A DNA stretch of 36,920 nucleotides, from positions 1 through 36,920 of the forward strand of contig SFGA01000014.1 of assembly GCA_004556705.1 (NCBI GenBank), given 5' to 3'. Made by a program: the position numbers and the translations under genes. The notes below the pieces were generated by a model. The model did no database searches, had not been told where the DNA came from, and saw only the letters and a program-made list of their open reading frames with translations. This stretch comes from Ruminococcus sp. Its GTDB lineage: Bacteria > Bacillota > Clostridia > Oscillospirales > Acutalibacteraceae. Shown piece by piece: positions 1 through 7,368 of this stretch; position 1 is the first letter of the stretch, and each line of letters starts with the position of its first letter.

Positions 1-387
1 GTAGCCTGCCTTTGAGTCAACAACAGCCTTTGTTGCGCTGTTGAGAGCATCAGCTACCGTCTTAGCCTCTGAAGCGTCGGAAGCGGGAGCGTCGCTTGAT
101 GTGCCTGTATTAGAAGTAGCACCGCCTGCTGTGTTGCCGCCTGTGCTTGAGCTGCCCTGAGCCGCACCGCCGTTACCGGTGTTTGAGGTGCCCTGTGTGA
201 CAACCTTCTGCTCGATTGTCGTACCCTGTCCGAATGCTATGTAAACTATTGAATAAACAAGTACAATAGACATAAGAACTGCGAGCGATTTGAAGAAGGT
301 CTCTCCGAAGATTTTTCTCTTCTCTTCCTTCCTTGCATTTTTAGCTTCCAACTCCTCGGGAGTCAGAACTGGTTTGTTTTTTGCCAT
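1..387 (-). CDS. Membrane-anchored low-complexity protein, N-terminal part only
   Basis: The frame runs from an ATG at 387 to the window edge without a stop (129 codons), so the C-terminus is missing. The N-terminus is charged (MAKNKPVLTPEELEAKNARK), followed by one hydrophobic segment at about residues 33-52, then a Thr/Ser/Gly/Asn-rich linker (about 60-110) and the start of a folded region with KTVADALNSATKAVVDS. This gives a single-pass protein with the bulk outside the cell. An AAAGGGG ribosome binding site lies 11 bases upstream, a long spacing. The family is not recognised; an S-layer, peptidoglycan-binding or other exported domain could follow. Confidence 0.7.
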   Translation of the reverse strand, partial: MAKNKPVLTPEELEAKNARKEEKRKIFGETFFKSLAVLMSIVLVYSIVYIAFGQGTTIEQKVVTQGTSNTGNGGAAQGSSSTGGNTAGGATSNTGTSSDAPASDASEAKTVADALNSATKAVVDSKAGY

Positions 388-453
388 CTGAAAAATATCC
401 CCTTTCAAATTCTTCTTGGCGTATAATTGCACATTATCAATCGATACATATAA

Positions 454-482
454 AATTTACAATAAATTTTGCCGCTTGTCAA
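454..482 (-). promoter_or_regulatory. Candidate promoter of the truncated membrane-protein gene
   Basis: On the minus strand a perfect -35 TTGACA (482-477) is followed after 17 bases by TAAATT (459-454), about 65 bases upstream of the ATG at 387. It lies in the gap after the end of spoIIE. No clear hairpin terminator was found between spoIIE and this promoter, so read-through is possible. Confidence 0.45.
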
Positions 483-529
483 TCAAATCTTTGGTTTTTA
501 TGTAAAATTTCAGTTTTTTTCTTTACTTT

Positions 530-2872
530 TTATTCATTTAGCACTAATTTGAGTGCTATTACCGTAACGTCATCTTTCGGTTTTTTGCTTCTTTCATGCT
601 TTGACTCCTCGGCTATTTTCTCCGCAAGGCTGTCTACGGAAGCGGCTTTTTCAGATGAAAGCAGCTTTTTCGCCGTATCGAGAGAGTATTCGAATGCGCC
701 GTCGCTTGCCATTACGACTGTATCGCCCTTGCGAAGCTTGAATTGTGTTGATACGAAATCCGCTTCGTCGAGAATTCCCAACGGCATTGACGCACGGTTT
801 ACAGCCGTCACGCTTTCGTTTTTACGCACAAGCGTTGCCACAGCACCCGCCTTACACAGTGTTGCGTTGCCCGAATACAGATCTATGGAAAGCACGTCAA
901 GCGTTGCAAGCGACTCTTCGGTGGATTTCAAGAGCAGTGCGGAGTTTACAAGCCTGAATGCCGCAGAGTGTGAGAAGCCCGAGCGCAAAAGCTTTGCCGT
1001 CATTGAGCTTGCAAGTGAGGAATCGACGGCAGCCCTCATTCCCGTGCCCATTCCGTCGCTTAAAACAACATTGAAATTGCCCTTGCCGTCATAAAAGCTC
1101 TCAAAGCTGTCTCCGCAATATTTATCCTTGTTTGCCGTGCTCCTTGAAGCCGCCGCCTCCACTCTGAAAAACGTCTTTTCGCAAAAGCAAACGCACGCCT
1201 CATCGCCCGAAGCTGTAATTGACGGTCTGTCAAGCTGCACCCGACAGGTCTTTTCAAGTGCCTTTCGAAGCTCATATTCGTTTATTTTTTCATTAGTCTT
1301 TATAAATGAAAACTCTATTTTCAGCCTGCCGTTCTCTGAATTCCTGCACACGAGCGCAGACGGTGTAATGTTAAACGAAGAAATAAGAAGCTCCTCAATT
1401 TCAGCCGAAAGCTCATCCGCAAAGTCAATTTCCTTTGTGAATTCTTCGGATATTTCGGTAAGCATATCGCATAGGCCGCCGAATTGACGTGAGGATACGC
1501 TCCTCATTCTTTCGACCCTTTCCTTTGCTGCCCTCGACGAGACAAAGCTTATGTAGAGCTTATTAAAGCTGTCCGTCAGCTCGTCCGATTTCACGCAGCA
1601 GCCCTTGAGAAACGGCGGAAGCTTATTCGGATTTACTACTCCGTTATTTTTGAGTGCTTCGCTCATAGTATCAAACGCCTTTTTACAGTCGGCAAAATTC
1701 TTGCTCCAGCAAAACGAATTTAACCGACATCCCGTGCAAACGCTTGCTCTCACTCTCGAATAAACATCGAGCTCCGTTTCGGGGATATTGCTTTTGAGAA
1801 GCGAGGAAGCGGCATTCACGGTCTCCGATACCTCCTCGACCGCCATCGACGCATTTTTAAGCCTTTCAAGCAATGCAATACGTTGAGAGTTAATATTTAC
1901 AGGCTCTCTTTTCTCATAAAAGCCGCCTGTGATGACACGCAAATACTTTTCCGGAATACACAAAAACGCAACGCAGGCAATAACGAATTCAACAATTAGA
2001 TAAATTTTATCTAAAGTGCCGTTTTCAAATAAAAGCACCGCCAAAAAGGCAAGAAGTCCTGCCGCCGTACCGGCAAATCTGTTGAAGCGTGAGAACAGAC
2101 CTGAGGCAAGTCCGACAACGGCATAGGAAATGCCCATTACACCTACGCTTTGACTTAAAGAAAGGGATAGACCGAGTTCCACCCCGAGGCTTGTCCCAGC
2201 CGACTCCTTGTAAATGAAAGATGTCAGCAGTAACAAAAAAATTCCGATTATCCTCGCCGGCGAAGCAGAAAACACGGTAATCTCCGAAAGCGACAACAGA
2301 ACAACGGACAGTAATGCGCCCACATTTACAATATCTCTCGCCGTAAATCCGCCCTGTGAGGAATAGACCGTCAGAGCATCAAACGCAGACGAGAACACGA
2401 ACGACAAGGCAAAGCCGATAGTTGCCTCGCTTAAAAAGATAAAAAACGACCTTACGGAAGTCCCGTCTGCGAAAAGCACCGCCATACTTGTCAGGAACAA
2501 CGACATAAAGCTGATACATGACGGCAGCAGCCTGAATTTTTTAAGCCTTTCAAGCTCATTTGTGAGTCTTATCAAAATCACCGAGCAGATTATCGCCGCT
2601 ATGTACCGAAGTGCCGACAGGTTGTCCTGAGTTAAAATATAGCCTGCCGCTGCGCCCAAGCCTGCCGAAATTGTATGTTTGCCCGATACAGCCGTTACAA
2701 ATGCAACCGCAAACGGCGAAAATGCATTGAGCTCATTTATCGAGCCGCATAAAAGTCCGAGCAGGAAGCACAGCATTTGAGCTATGATCTGCTTTGATAT
2801 TCTCTCTATTTTTTCGGCGTTTGCGTCGAGATATACCTGTCTTGCCGTCTGTGAAGCCTTCAAAAAAATCAC
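530..2872 (-). CDS. spoIIE: Stage II sporulation protein E (SpoIIE), PP2C-type phosphatase
   Basis: SpoIIE dephosphorylates the anti-anti-sigma factor SpoIIAA in the forespore, which frees sigma-F, and it also acts at the polar septum. The 780-residue frame fits the family (about 800). The N-terminal roughly 310 residues are a run of hydrophobic membrane segments. A middle region follows with a Cys-rich stretch (CTGCRLNSFCWSKNFADC). The C-terminal PP2C/SpoIIE domain shows the metal-binding motifs LSDGMGTG (about 600), VVMASDGAFEY (about 715) and DDVTVIAL near the end. The start is a GTG at 2872 with AAGGT five bases upstream; it lies inside an inverted repeat (see 2870-2920). The gene stands alone, not next to yabR as in Bacillus. 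Identification is firm; only the exact start is uncertain. Confidence 0.95.
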   Translation of the reverse strand: MIFLKASQTARQVYLDANAEKIERISKQIIAQMLCFLLGLLCGSINELNAFSPFAVAFVTAVSGKHTISAGLGAAAGYILTQDNLSALRYIAAIICSVILIRLTNELERLKKFRLLPSCISFMSLFLTSMAVLFADGTSVRSFFIFLSEATIGFALSFVFSSAFDALTVYSSQGGFTARDIVNVGALLSVVLLSLSEITVFSASPARIIGIFLLLLTSFIYKESAGTSLGVELGLSLSLSQSVGVMGISYAVVGLASGLFSRFNRFAGTAAGLLAFLAVLLFENGTLDKIYLIVEFVIACVAFLCIPEKYLRVITGGFYEKREPVNINSQRIALLERLKNASMAVEEVSETVNAASSLLKSNIPETELDVYSRVRASVCTGCRLNSFCWSKNFADCKKAFDTMSEALKNNGVVNPNKLPPFLKGCCVKSDELTDSFNKLYISFVSSRAAKERVERMRSVSSRQFGGLCDMLTEISEEFTKEIDFADELSAEIEELLISSFNITPSALVCRNSENGRLKIEFSFIKTNEKINEYELRKALEKTCRVQLDRPSITASGDEACVCFCEKTFFRVEAAASRSTANKDKYCGDSFESFYDGKGNFNVVLSDGMGTGMRAAVDSSLASSMTAKLLRSGFSHSAAFRLVNSALLLKSTEESLATLDVLSIDLYSGNATLCKAGAVATLVRKNESVTAVNRASMPLGILDEADFVSTQFKLRKGDTVVMASDGAFEYSLDTAKKLLSSEKAASVDSLAEKIAEESKHERSKKPKDDVTVIALKLVLNE

Positions 2873-2920
2873 CGTACCTTATACATAATTTTACAAAAAA
2901 ATTATATCCTCGGTACGGTG
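2870..2920 (-). promoter_or_regulatory. Nested inverted repeat over the spoIIE promoter and start codon
   Basis: A 51-bp dyad has a perfect 9-bp outer arm (CACCGTACC at 2870-2878, GGTACGGTG at 2912-2920) and a perfect 8-bp inner arm (ATAATTTT 2885-2892, AAAATTAT 2898-2905). The arms are separated by six-base non-pairing segments on each side and a five-base centre. On the minus strand it contains a consensus -10 TATAAT (2906-2901) and, in the far arm, the GTG start of spoIIE with its AAGGT. No consensus -35 was found, which would fit an activator-dependent (for example Spo0A-type) promoter. It could be a DNA operator or, if transcription starts further upstream, an RNA hairpin hiding the start site. 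Confidence 0.5.
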
Positions 2921-2985
2921 AAAACCGTGTCGCCTTATGCTGTTGTTTTTTCGAAATCGCAGACGTTTTCGGACGAAATATGAAA

Positions 2986-3192
2986 TTACTGCTCAACATT
3001 AAACGGCTCGTCGGGAATTACAAGAGCACATATAATATAGAAAAGAATTCCGGGGAAGCCTGCCGAAAACATTGCAATAAGAACATAAACAAGTCTTACA
3101 AGGGTTGAATCTACTCCGATATACTCCGCAAATCCGCCGAGTACACCTGCGAGCATTTTGTCGCTGTTGCTTTTATAAAGTTTTTTCTTCAT
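2986..3192 (-). CDS. PspC-domain small membrane protein
   Basis: This 68-residue protein is essentially a single PspC domain. It has the typical N-terminal LYKSNSDKMLAGVLGGFAEY, then VDSTLVRLVYVLIAMFSAG, then a hydrophobic segment ending in CALVIPDEP. PspC proteins are inner-membrane sensors or partners in envelope stress. The ATG at 3192 has an AAGGAG ribosome binding site. It is the last gene of the PadR/DUF1700 cluster, separated from the 79-aa acidic protein gene by a degenerate stretch of about 250 bases. Its own function here is inferred from family and context. Confidence 0.85.
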   Translation of the reverse strand: MKKKLYKSNSDKMLAGVLGGFAEYIGVDSTLVRLVYVLIAMFSAGFPGILFYIICALVIPDEPFNVEQ

Positions 3193-3244
3193 ATTTATTA
3201 CTCCTTTTAATTTTATTTTTATTATTATTTATTTTAACTAAAAA

Positions 3245-3382
3245 TCAATATCTGTCAAGAACTCCCATTCGACAAAGCGTGCCTGCAATAAACAGCCAAA
3301 ACAGCTTATCGTATGTGAGCTGCTTGCTTTCCGCCCCATCTGTCAAAACAAACTCTGTATCGAGCTTGTTTTTCCTCTCCAT
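3245..3382 (-). pseudogene. Gene remnant between the acidic protein gene and pspC
   Basis: After the stop of the upstream 79-aa gene (3442-3440) the same frame stays open for 64 more codons, to a TGA at 3247-3245. The first ATG inside is at 3382 (45 codons, MERKNKLDTEFVLTDGAESK...), without a convincing ribosome binding site. The end (YDKLFWLFIAGTL) looks like the first membrane segment of a polytopic protein, perhaps of the putative ABC-transporter type IV (CmpB-like) family, and then breaks off. A truncated membrane-protein gene is the simplest reading; a short functional peptide or a stop-codon-split gene cannot be excluded. Confidence 0.3.
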
Positions 3383-3439
3383 AATTATCCCATCCGTTAA
3401 ATACACTCTGTATTTTTCTATATCTATACCGTAAACGCC

Positions 3440-3679
3440 TTAATCGTAATCATACATATCGTAATCATCATCAAAATCGGGCTCGTCAAGGTCGTCGTTA
3501 TCCGGCGCATCAAACCTATTCTCAAAGTCATCCTCAAGCCTGTCAAGTTCTTCCTCTATGCTCATATTATTGCCCGAAGCAAACGCTATAAAGTCGTTTC
3601 CGAGCGCCGCCGTAAAGCAAAGAGTTGATATAATCGAAGCTAAAAGGACAACCGTTGTTATAATTATCAGCTTTTTCAT
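3440..3679 (-). CDS. Small exported protein with a strongly acidic tail
   Basis: The 79-residue protein starts with a signal peptide or membrane anchor (KKLIIITTVVLLASIISTLC) followed by an extremely acidic C-terminal half rich in Asp, Glu and Tyr (for example EEELDRLEDDFENRF, then DDDYDMYDYD at the very end). The ATG at 3679 has AGGAGG seven bases upstream. It lies 12 bases after the DUF1700 gene in a PadR / DUF1700 / X / PspC order. In related clusters position X is often a DUF4097-type adhesin-like protein; none is visible here. The family is unknown; an acidic extracytoplasmic tail could bind cations or basic envelope components (inference). Confidence 0.7.
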   Translation of the reverse strand: MKKLIIITTVVLLASIISTLCFTAALGNDFIAFASGNNMSIEEELDRLEDDFENRFDAPDNDDLDEPDFDDDYDMYDYD

Positions 3680-3691
3680 ATCCGTTCCTCC

Positions 3692-4240
3692 TTATATTCC
3701 GGCTTTGCGGAAGCTCAATCTTAAAAGATAGGTCATAACCGCAAAAGCAAGCAAACCTGCCGAAAAAAGCATCACGCTAAATGAAACGAGAAAACCTATC
3801 ATTGCTCCCGTAAACGGTGCCGAAACTGAAAAAATCGAGCCTAACGCAACCGCTATCGGAGAAAGCATAAGAACCACCGAAGCAGGATAAACGCCGAACG
3901 CACACAAAACAAGTAATATGAACATTACTGTCCACAAGGTTTTGTTGCGTCTGTCAAAATTCGGCTTTTGAGCTGTCTGCGAGCCGACACCTAAGGTCGC
4001 CTGACTTTGCTTCGGCTGTTCCTTTGCACAATCAGACGGCGAAGCCTGCTGCGAATTTACATACTGCATAGCACAGCTGTACGGAGTACCGAGTTCCTCG
4101 CAAATCTGCTCTTCGCTTTTTCCAAGCTCAAGACCGGCGGAAAAATGCTCCTCAAAGTCCTGTATTATCTCATCACGGTCCGCAGGCGAAAAGCCTGAGA
4201 GATAATTATATAATTCCTGTAAAAATTCAACCTTGGTCAT
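3692..4240 (-). CDS. DUF1700 (HAAS-type) membrane protein
   Basis: The 182-residue protein has the DUF1700 N-terminal signature: MTKVEFLQELYNYL, then DRDEIIQDFEEHF, then EEQICEELGTPYSCA (residues 1-60). This helical cytosolic domain is typically paired with PadR repressors. A polar linker (about 65-100) follows, then three or four hydrophobic segments (about 103-175). The start overlaps the PadR gene by 14 bases and has AGGAGG upstream, so the two genes are co-transcribed. The presumed role is to relay an envelope signal to the PadR regulator, by family context rather than direct evidence. Confidence 0.85.
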   Translation of the reverse strand: MTKVEFLQELYNYLSGFSPADRDEIIQDFEEHFSAGLELGKSEEQICEELGTPYSCAMQYVNSQQASPSDCAKEQPKQSQATLGVGSQTAQKPNFDRRNKTLWTVMFILLVLCAFGVYPASVVLMLSPIAVALGSIFSVSAPFTGAMIGFLVSFSVMLFSAGLLAFAVMTYLLRLSFRKAGI

Positions 4241-4553
4241 TACCGTCGCCTCCTAACAAATTTGAAACACAAAGGGTAAATTCGTTCCATTCCTTTTCAA
4301 GTGCCGCCTGTGTGTCGCAACCCTTTTTGGTAAGTCTGTAATATTTCCTCGCAGGTCCCGTGGGCGACTCCTTGAGGTACACTTCAAAATATCCCTCGTT
4401 TCTTAAACGCTTCAGCAACGGATAAATCGTTCCCTCGGAAACATCTATCTGCTTTCCCACAGCGTCTGCGAGCTCATAGCCGTATTTGTCTCCCTGCCGC
4501 AGCTGTGACAAAACGCAGAGCTCAAGCACGCCCTTTTTGAACTGCGTATTCAT
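4227..4553 (-). CDS. PadR-family transcriptional regulator
   Basis: The 108-residue protein is a PadR winged-helix repressor: MNTQFKKGVLELCVL, GDKYGYELADAV, SEGTIYPLLKRLRNEGYFE and GPARKYYRLTKKG. The start is set to the ATG at 4553 because AAAGGAG lies seven bases upstream; a longer frame to 4607 has no such site and would add 18 untypical residues. It heads the cluster PadR, DUF1700, acidic protein, PspC and probably represses its own promoter (4593-4621). The inducing signal is unknown. Confidence 0.9.
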   Translation of the reverse strand: MNTQFKKGVLELCVLSQLRQGDKYGYELADAVGKQIDVSEGTIYPLLKRLRNEGYFEVYLKESPTGPARKYYRLTKKGCDTQAALEKEWNEFTLCVSNLLGGDGNDQG

Positions 4554-4592
4554 TGCGTTTCTCCTTTCCGCACTATCCGCATTACTGTCTTT

Positions 4593-4634
4593 ATTATAAT
4601 ATATCACATACTATCTTGTAATGCAATATACTAT
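4593..4634 (-). promoter_or_regulatory. Promoter of the PadR cluster with a repeated ATAGTAT element
   Basis: On the minus strand TTACAA (4621-4616) and TATAAT (4598-4593) are separated by 17 bases. The heptamer ATAGTAT occurs twice exactly 20 bases apart (4614-4608 inside the spacer and 4634-4628 just upstream of the -35). Two turns of helix between identical sites over a promoter is the arrangement expected for a dimeric repressor such as the PadR encoded downstream. Confidence 0.5.
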
Positions 4635-4683
4635 GCAATGTTTAACACTTTGTTAACAAATCGGTAAGAATTTATAAACAAAG

Positions 4684-4710
4684 GAGCAGATCGTATAGAT
4701 CTGCTCTGAA
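4684..4710 (-). terminator. Rho-independent terminator of the prfA-aminopeptidase operon
   Basis: A perfect 9-bp stem, GAGCAGATC (4684-4692) with GATCTGCTC (4698-4706) and a five-base loop, lies just after the M18 aminopeptidase stop at 4717. On the minus strand it is followed by CCTTTGTTTAT. The T tract is weak but the stem is strong. Confidence 0.65.
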
Positions 4711-4716
4711 ATCAAT

Positions 4717-6129
4717 TTATTTCTCCTCGAAGAATGTCTTGAACGCTCTGTATGCCATATAAACGTCAAGCTTTGAGACAACCTCAAACGGGGCGTGCAT
4801 TGAAAGCACCGGAACACCGAGGTCAACAACGTCAATATTGAGTGCCGCAAGATACATTGCAACCGTTCCGCCGCCGCCTGCGTCAACCTTACCGAGCTCG
4901 CCCGACTGCCATACGACATCCGCACCGTCAAGCATACTTCTTATTTTGCCCATATATTCAGCCGAAGCGTCGCTTGTGCCTGCCTTACCTCTTGAGCCTG
5001 TATATTTCGTGATAACAACGCCCTTGTTGATATAGGAAGCGTTTCTTCTCTCGGAAACATCGGGGAAGGTAGGGTCAAACGCAGCGTTTACGTCAGCCGA
5101 AAGGCAATGAGTGTTTGAAAGCACGGTGTGATAATTCACGCCCTGCATATTTGCAAGGTCTGCAACAAAATATTTGAGATATGAGGAATTAAGTCCCGTG
5201 TTGCCGTCAGAGCCGATTTCCTCCTTGTCGGTAAGAACGGTAATTGCGGTATATTCGGGATTTTCAATGCTAAAAATAGCCTCTGCGGCAGGATAAGCGC
5301 AAACTCTGTCGTCGTGTCCGTAAGAGCCTATCATACTGCGGTCAAAGCCTATATCGCAGGATTTGAAAGCAGGGACAGCCTCAAGCTCCGCCGAAAGAAA
5401 ATCGCTCTCGATTATGCCGTATTTCTCAAAGAGAATGTTCATAATATTGAGCTTAACCTTTTCGCTTGCCTCGTCATCCTTGAACGGACGTGAGCCGATT
5501 AAAATATTCAGCTCCTCGCCCCTTATTCCGTCTGCAAGGGTACGCTTCATCTGCTCTGCGGCAAGATGCGGAAGAAGGTCTGTCACAACAAATTTCGGGT
5601 CGTTATCATCCTCGCCGACATTTACATAAGCCTTTGTTCCGTCTCTTTTTACAACTACGCCGTGAAGTGAAAGCGGAATTGCCGTCCATTGATACTTCTT
5701 AACTCCGCCGTAATAATGTGTCTTGAAATATGCGATTTCCGTATCCTCATAAAGCGGATTTTGTTTCATATCAAGTCTCGGAGAGTCAATGTGCGCCGCC
5801 GAAAGACGGGTACCGTTTTCAAGTCCTTTTTTACCGATAACCGCAAGAATTATTGACTTGCCTCTGTTGTTATAGTAAACCTTGTCGCCTGCGTTGTATT
5901 TTTTCGCTCTGTCAAACTCAACAAAGCCGTTTTTCTTTGCCTTTTCAAGAACATAAACAACAGCTTCTCGCTCTGTCTTTGCCTTGTTCAGAAAACTCTT
6001 GTACTCCTCGCAAAATGCGTCTGCCTTGTCGGTTTCTTCCTGCGAAATAACCTCCGAAGCGTGCTTCGGATTGTAAAAGAGCTTTTCTTTAAGCTCTTCT
6101 GCTCTTGATTTTTCCTTACTCATTTTCAT
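4717..6129 (-). CDS. M18-family zinc aminopeptidase
   Basis: A cytosolic metallo-aminopeptidase removing N-terminal residues from peptides. The 470 residues match the M18 family (about 430-480). Visible metal/catalytic motifs in order are AAHIDSPRLD (His113, Asp115), GHDDRVCAY (271-279), TVLTDKEEIGSDGNTG (about 297-312) and LSMHAPFEVVSK near 445. The upstream transglycosylase stop overlaps the start as ATGA (6129-6126). A second ATG at 6123 has better spacing (eight bases) to GAGGAG, so the protein may begin MSKEKSRAEE, two residues later. It is the last gene of the operon and is followed by a terminator. Peptide recycling is inferred. Confidence 0.93.
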   Translation of the reverse strand: MKMSKEKSRAEELKEKLFYNPKHASEVISQEETDKADAFCEEYKSFLNKAKTEREAVVYVLEKAKKNGFVEFDRAKKYNAGDKVYYNNRGKSIILAVIGKKGLENGTRLSAAHIDSPRLDMKQNPLYEDTEIAYFKTHYYGGVKKYQWTAIPLSLHGVVVKRDGTKAYVNVGEDDNDPKFVVTDLLPHLAAEQMKRTLADGIRGEELNILIGSRPFKDDEASEKVKLNIMNILFEKYGIIESDFLSAELEAVPAFKSCDIGFDRSMIGSYGHDDRVCAYPAAEAIFSIENPEYTAITVLTDKEEIGSDGNTGLNSSYLKYFVADLANMQGVNYHTVLSNTHCLSADVNAAFDPTFPDVSERRNASYINKGVVITKYTGSRGKAGTSDASAEYMGKIRSMLDGADVVWQSGELGKVDAGGGGTVAMYLAALNIDVVDLGVPVLSMHAPFEVVSKLDVYMAYRAFKTFFEEK

Positions 6130-6707
6130 AGCTCCTCTTTATATAGATTCCCGTAAATATTTACGGCTTTTGTTACCTTGTTTACATAGTGTGCCGTCGC
6201 CCTCGACGGAATTTTATCAAGTGTTTTGCCGTCCTTTGAGTATTCGGGGTTTTTAAGCCAGCCGTCAACCCTGTTTATACCTGCGTGATACGCAGCCACG
6301 GCAGCTTCGGTGTCCTCGAATTTTTCAAGCAATATCGAATAAAAGAACGCACAGTATTTTATTGAAATTTCGGGATTTGTCAAATCCGCTTCGGTGTATT
6401 TTTCGCCCGTTTTAGTCTGAAGCCACATAAGCGTATCGGGCATAATCTGCGTAAGACCTATTGCGCCGACGGATGATTTAGCCTTTTCGTCAAATCCGCT
6501 TTCGACCTGCGCCGTAGCATATAATAATTCTTTCGGGACGGAATACTCCTCCGAATATTTCACTATATATTCTGTGTATTTTTGCGGATATCTATGCTTG
6601 TAGACTGCTCTTACAAAAAGCACGGTTACAGCCGATATGACTGCAACAAAGGTCAAAATCAACGCAATTATTTTTGATAATGCGATTTTCTTTTTATCAG
6701 TCATCAT
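6126..6707 (-). CDS. Membrane-anchored lytic transglycosylase (SLT domain)
   Basis: The 193-residue protein has an N-terminal membrane segment (about 10-33) and then a soluble-lytic-transglycosylase fold: SVPKELLYATAQVESGFDEK with the catalytic Glu at 69, VGAIGLTQIMPDT (80-92), AAVAAYHAG and a C-terminal VNKVTKAVNIYGNLY. Such enzymes cleave the MurNAc-GlcNAc bond of peptidoglycan outside the membrane. The small size and single anchor resemble Bacillus YjbJ-type proteins. The start region overlaps the end of coaE by 11 bases and the stop overlaps the aminopeptidase start, so it is translated as part of the prfA operon. Confidence 0.92.
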   Translation of the reverse strand: MMTDKKKIALSKIIALILTFVAVISAVTVLFVRAVYKHRYPQKYTEYIVKYSEEYSVPKELLYATAQVESGFDEKAKSSVGAIGLTQIMPDTLMWLQTKTGEKYTEADLTNPEISIKYCAFFYSILLEKFEDTEAAVAAYHAGINRVDGWLKNPEYSKDGKTLDKIPSRATAHYVNKVTKAVNIYGNLYKEEL

Positions 6708-7293
6708 TGATAATTTCCTTTATCTGCTCGGAAAGTCCGTAGGGCGGATAATTTTTTATAACCTTATCGGCGTTTGCAAGGAAAAAGTCCTCACCCTTTT
6801 GAGCCGATATTCTTTGCCTTGCACCTTCAAGCGATATTTTATCTCGGTTGATTATCCTCTCAAGGCGTATTTCCTCGGGTGCGACAACGCAAACGTTTAT
6901 ATCGCAAAGGCTTGACAGTCCGCTTTCAAAAAGTCCTATCGCATCAACCGTTACGCCCAAAGCGTTCTCCTGTTCTTTTTTTGAAATTATGCTTTTTATT
7001 CGCCTGACAACAGCAGGATGAGTTATCTCGCTTAGCCTTTCCGTATTTTCCTTTGACGAAAAAGCCCTTTTCGCAAGCAGCTTTCTGTCAACGCTGCCGT
7101 CGGGCAAAGCAATATCCTCTCCGTATTCCCGTGCGAGTGCGGAGATAACAGCCTTGTCGCCGTTTATCACTTCTTTTGCGACAAGGTCGGCGTCAATATG
7201 ATAATATCCGATTTTTTCAAGCGCCCTTGCGACGGTGGATTTTCCTGCTCCCGTCTGCCCTGTAAGTCCGATAATTTTCACACCGATCACCAT
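6697..7293 (-). CDS. coaE: Dephospho-CoA kinase
   Basis: This enzyme phosphorylates the 3'-OH of dephospho-CoA, the last step of coenzyme A synthesis, in the cytosol. The 198 residues match the family. The P-loop GLTGQTGAGKSTVARALE is at 9-26, followed by HIDADLVAKEV, THPAVVRRI and VDAIGLFESGL, and then the lid region INRDKISLEGARQRI. The start is ATG at 7293 or the adjacent GTG at 7290, which is better spaced (five bases) from AAAGG. It lies 75 bases after sua5 and overlaps the transglycosylase gene. Confidence 0.94.
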   Translation of the reverse strand: MVIGVKIIGLTGQTGAGKSTVARALEKIGYYHIDADLVAKEVINGDKAVISALAREYGEDIALPDGSVDRKLLAKRAFSSKENTERLSEITHPAVVRRIKSIISKKEQENALGVTVDAIGLFESGLSSLCDINVCVVAPEEIRLERIINRDKISLEGARQRISAQKGEDFFLANADKVIKNYPPYGLSEQIKEIINDD

Positions 7294-7368
7294 AGCCTTT
7301 CAGCAACAAACATTTTATTAAAAATCGCCGTTTCGTCCTGCGTTGCCTGAACAGACGAATTTTTTACG

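Noticed and set aside
381..1487. Plus-strand frames of 237 and 119 codons opposite the C-terminal half of spoIIE
   Set aside because: They are antisense to a firm SpoIIE frame, have Ser/Ala-rich shadow composition and no ribosome binding sites.
2733..3108. Frames across the spoIIE-pspC gap on both strands
   Set aside because: They run through the dyad and promoter region and show no family features.
3105..3434. Plus-strand frame of 109 codons opposite pspC and the remnant
   Set aside because: It overlaps the well-supported pspC, has no ribosome binding site and no domain; its Leu/Phe run comes from antisense AT-rich sequence.
4204..4607. Longer PadR start at 4607
   Set aside because: The extra 18 residues lie in the promoter, and the internal ATG at 4553 has a clear AAAGGAG.
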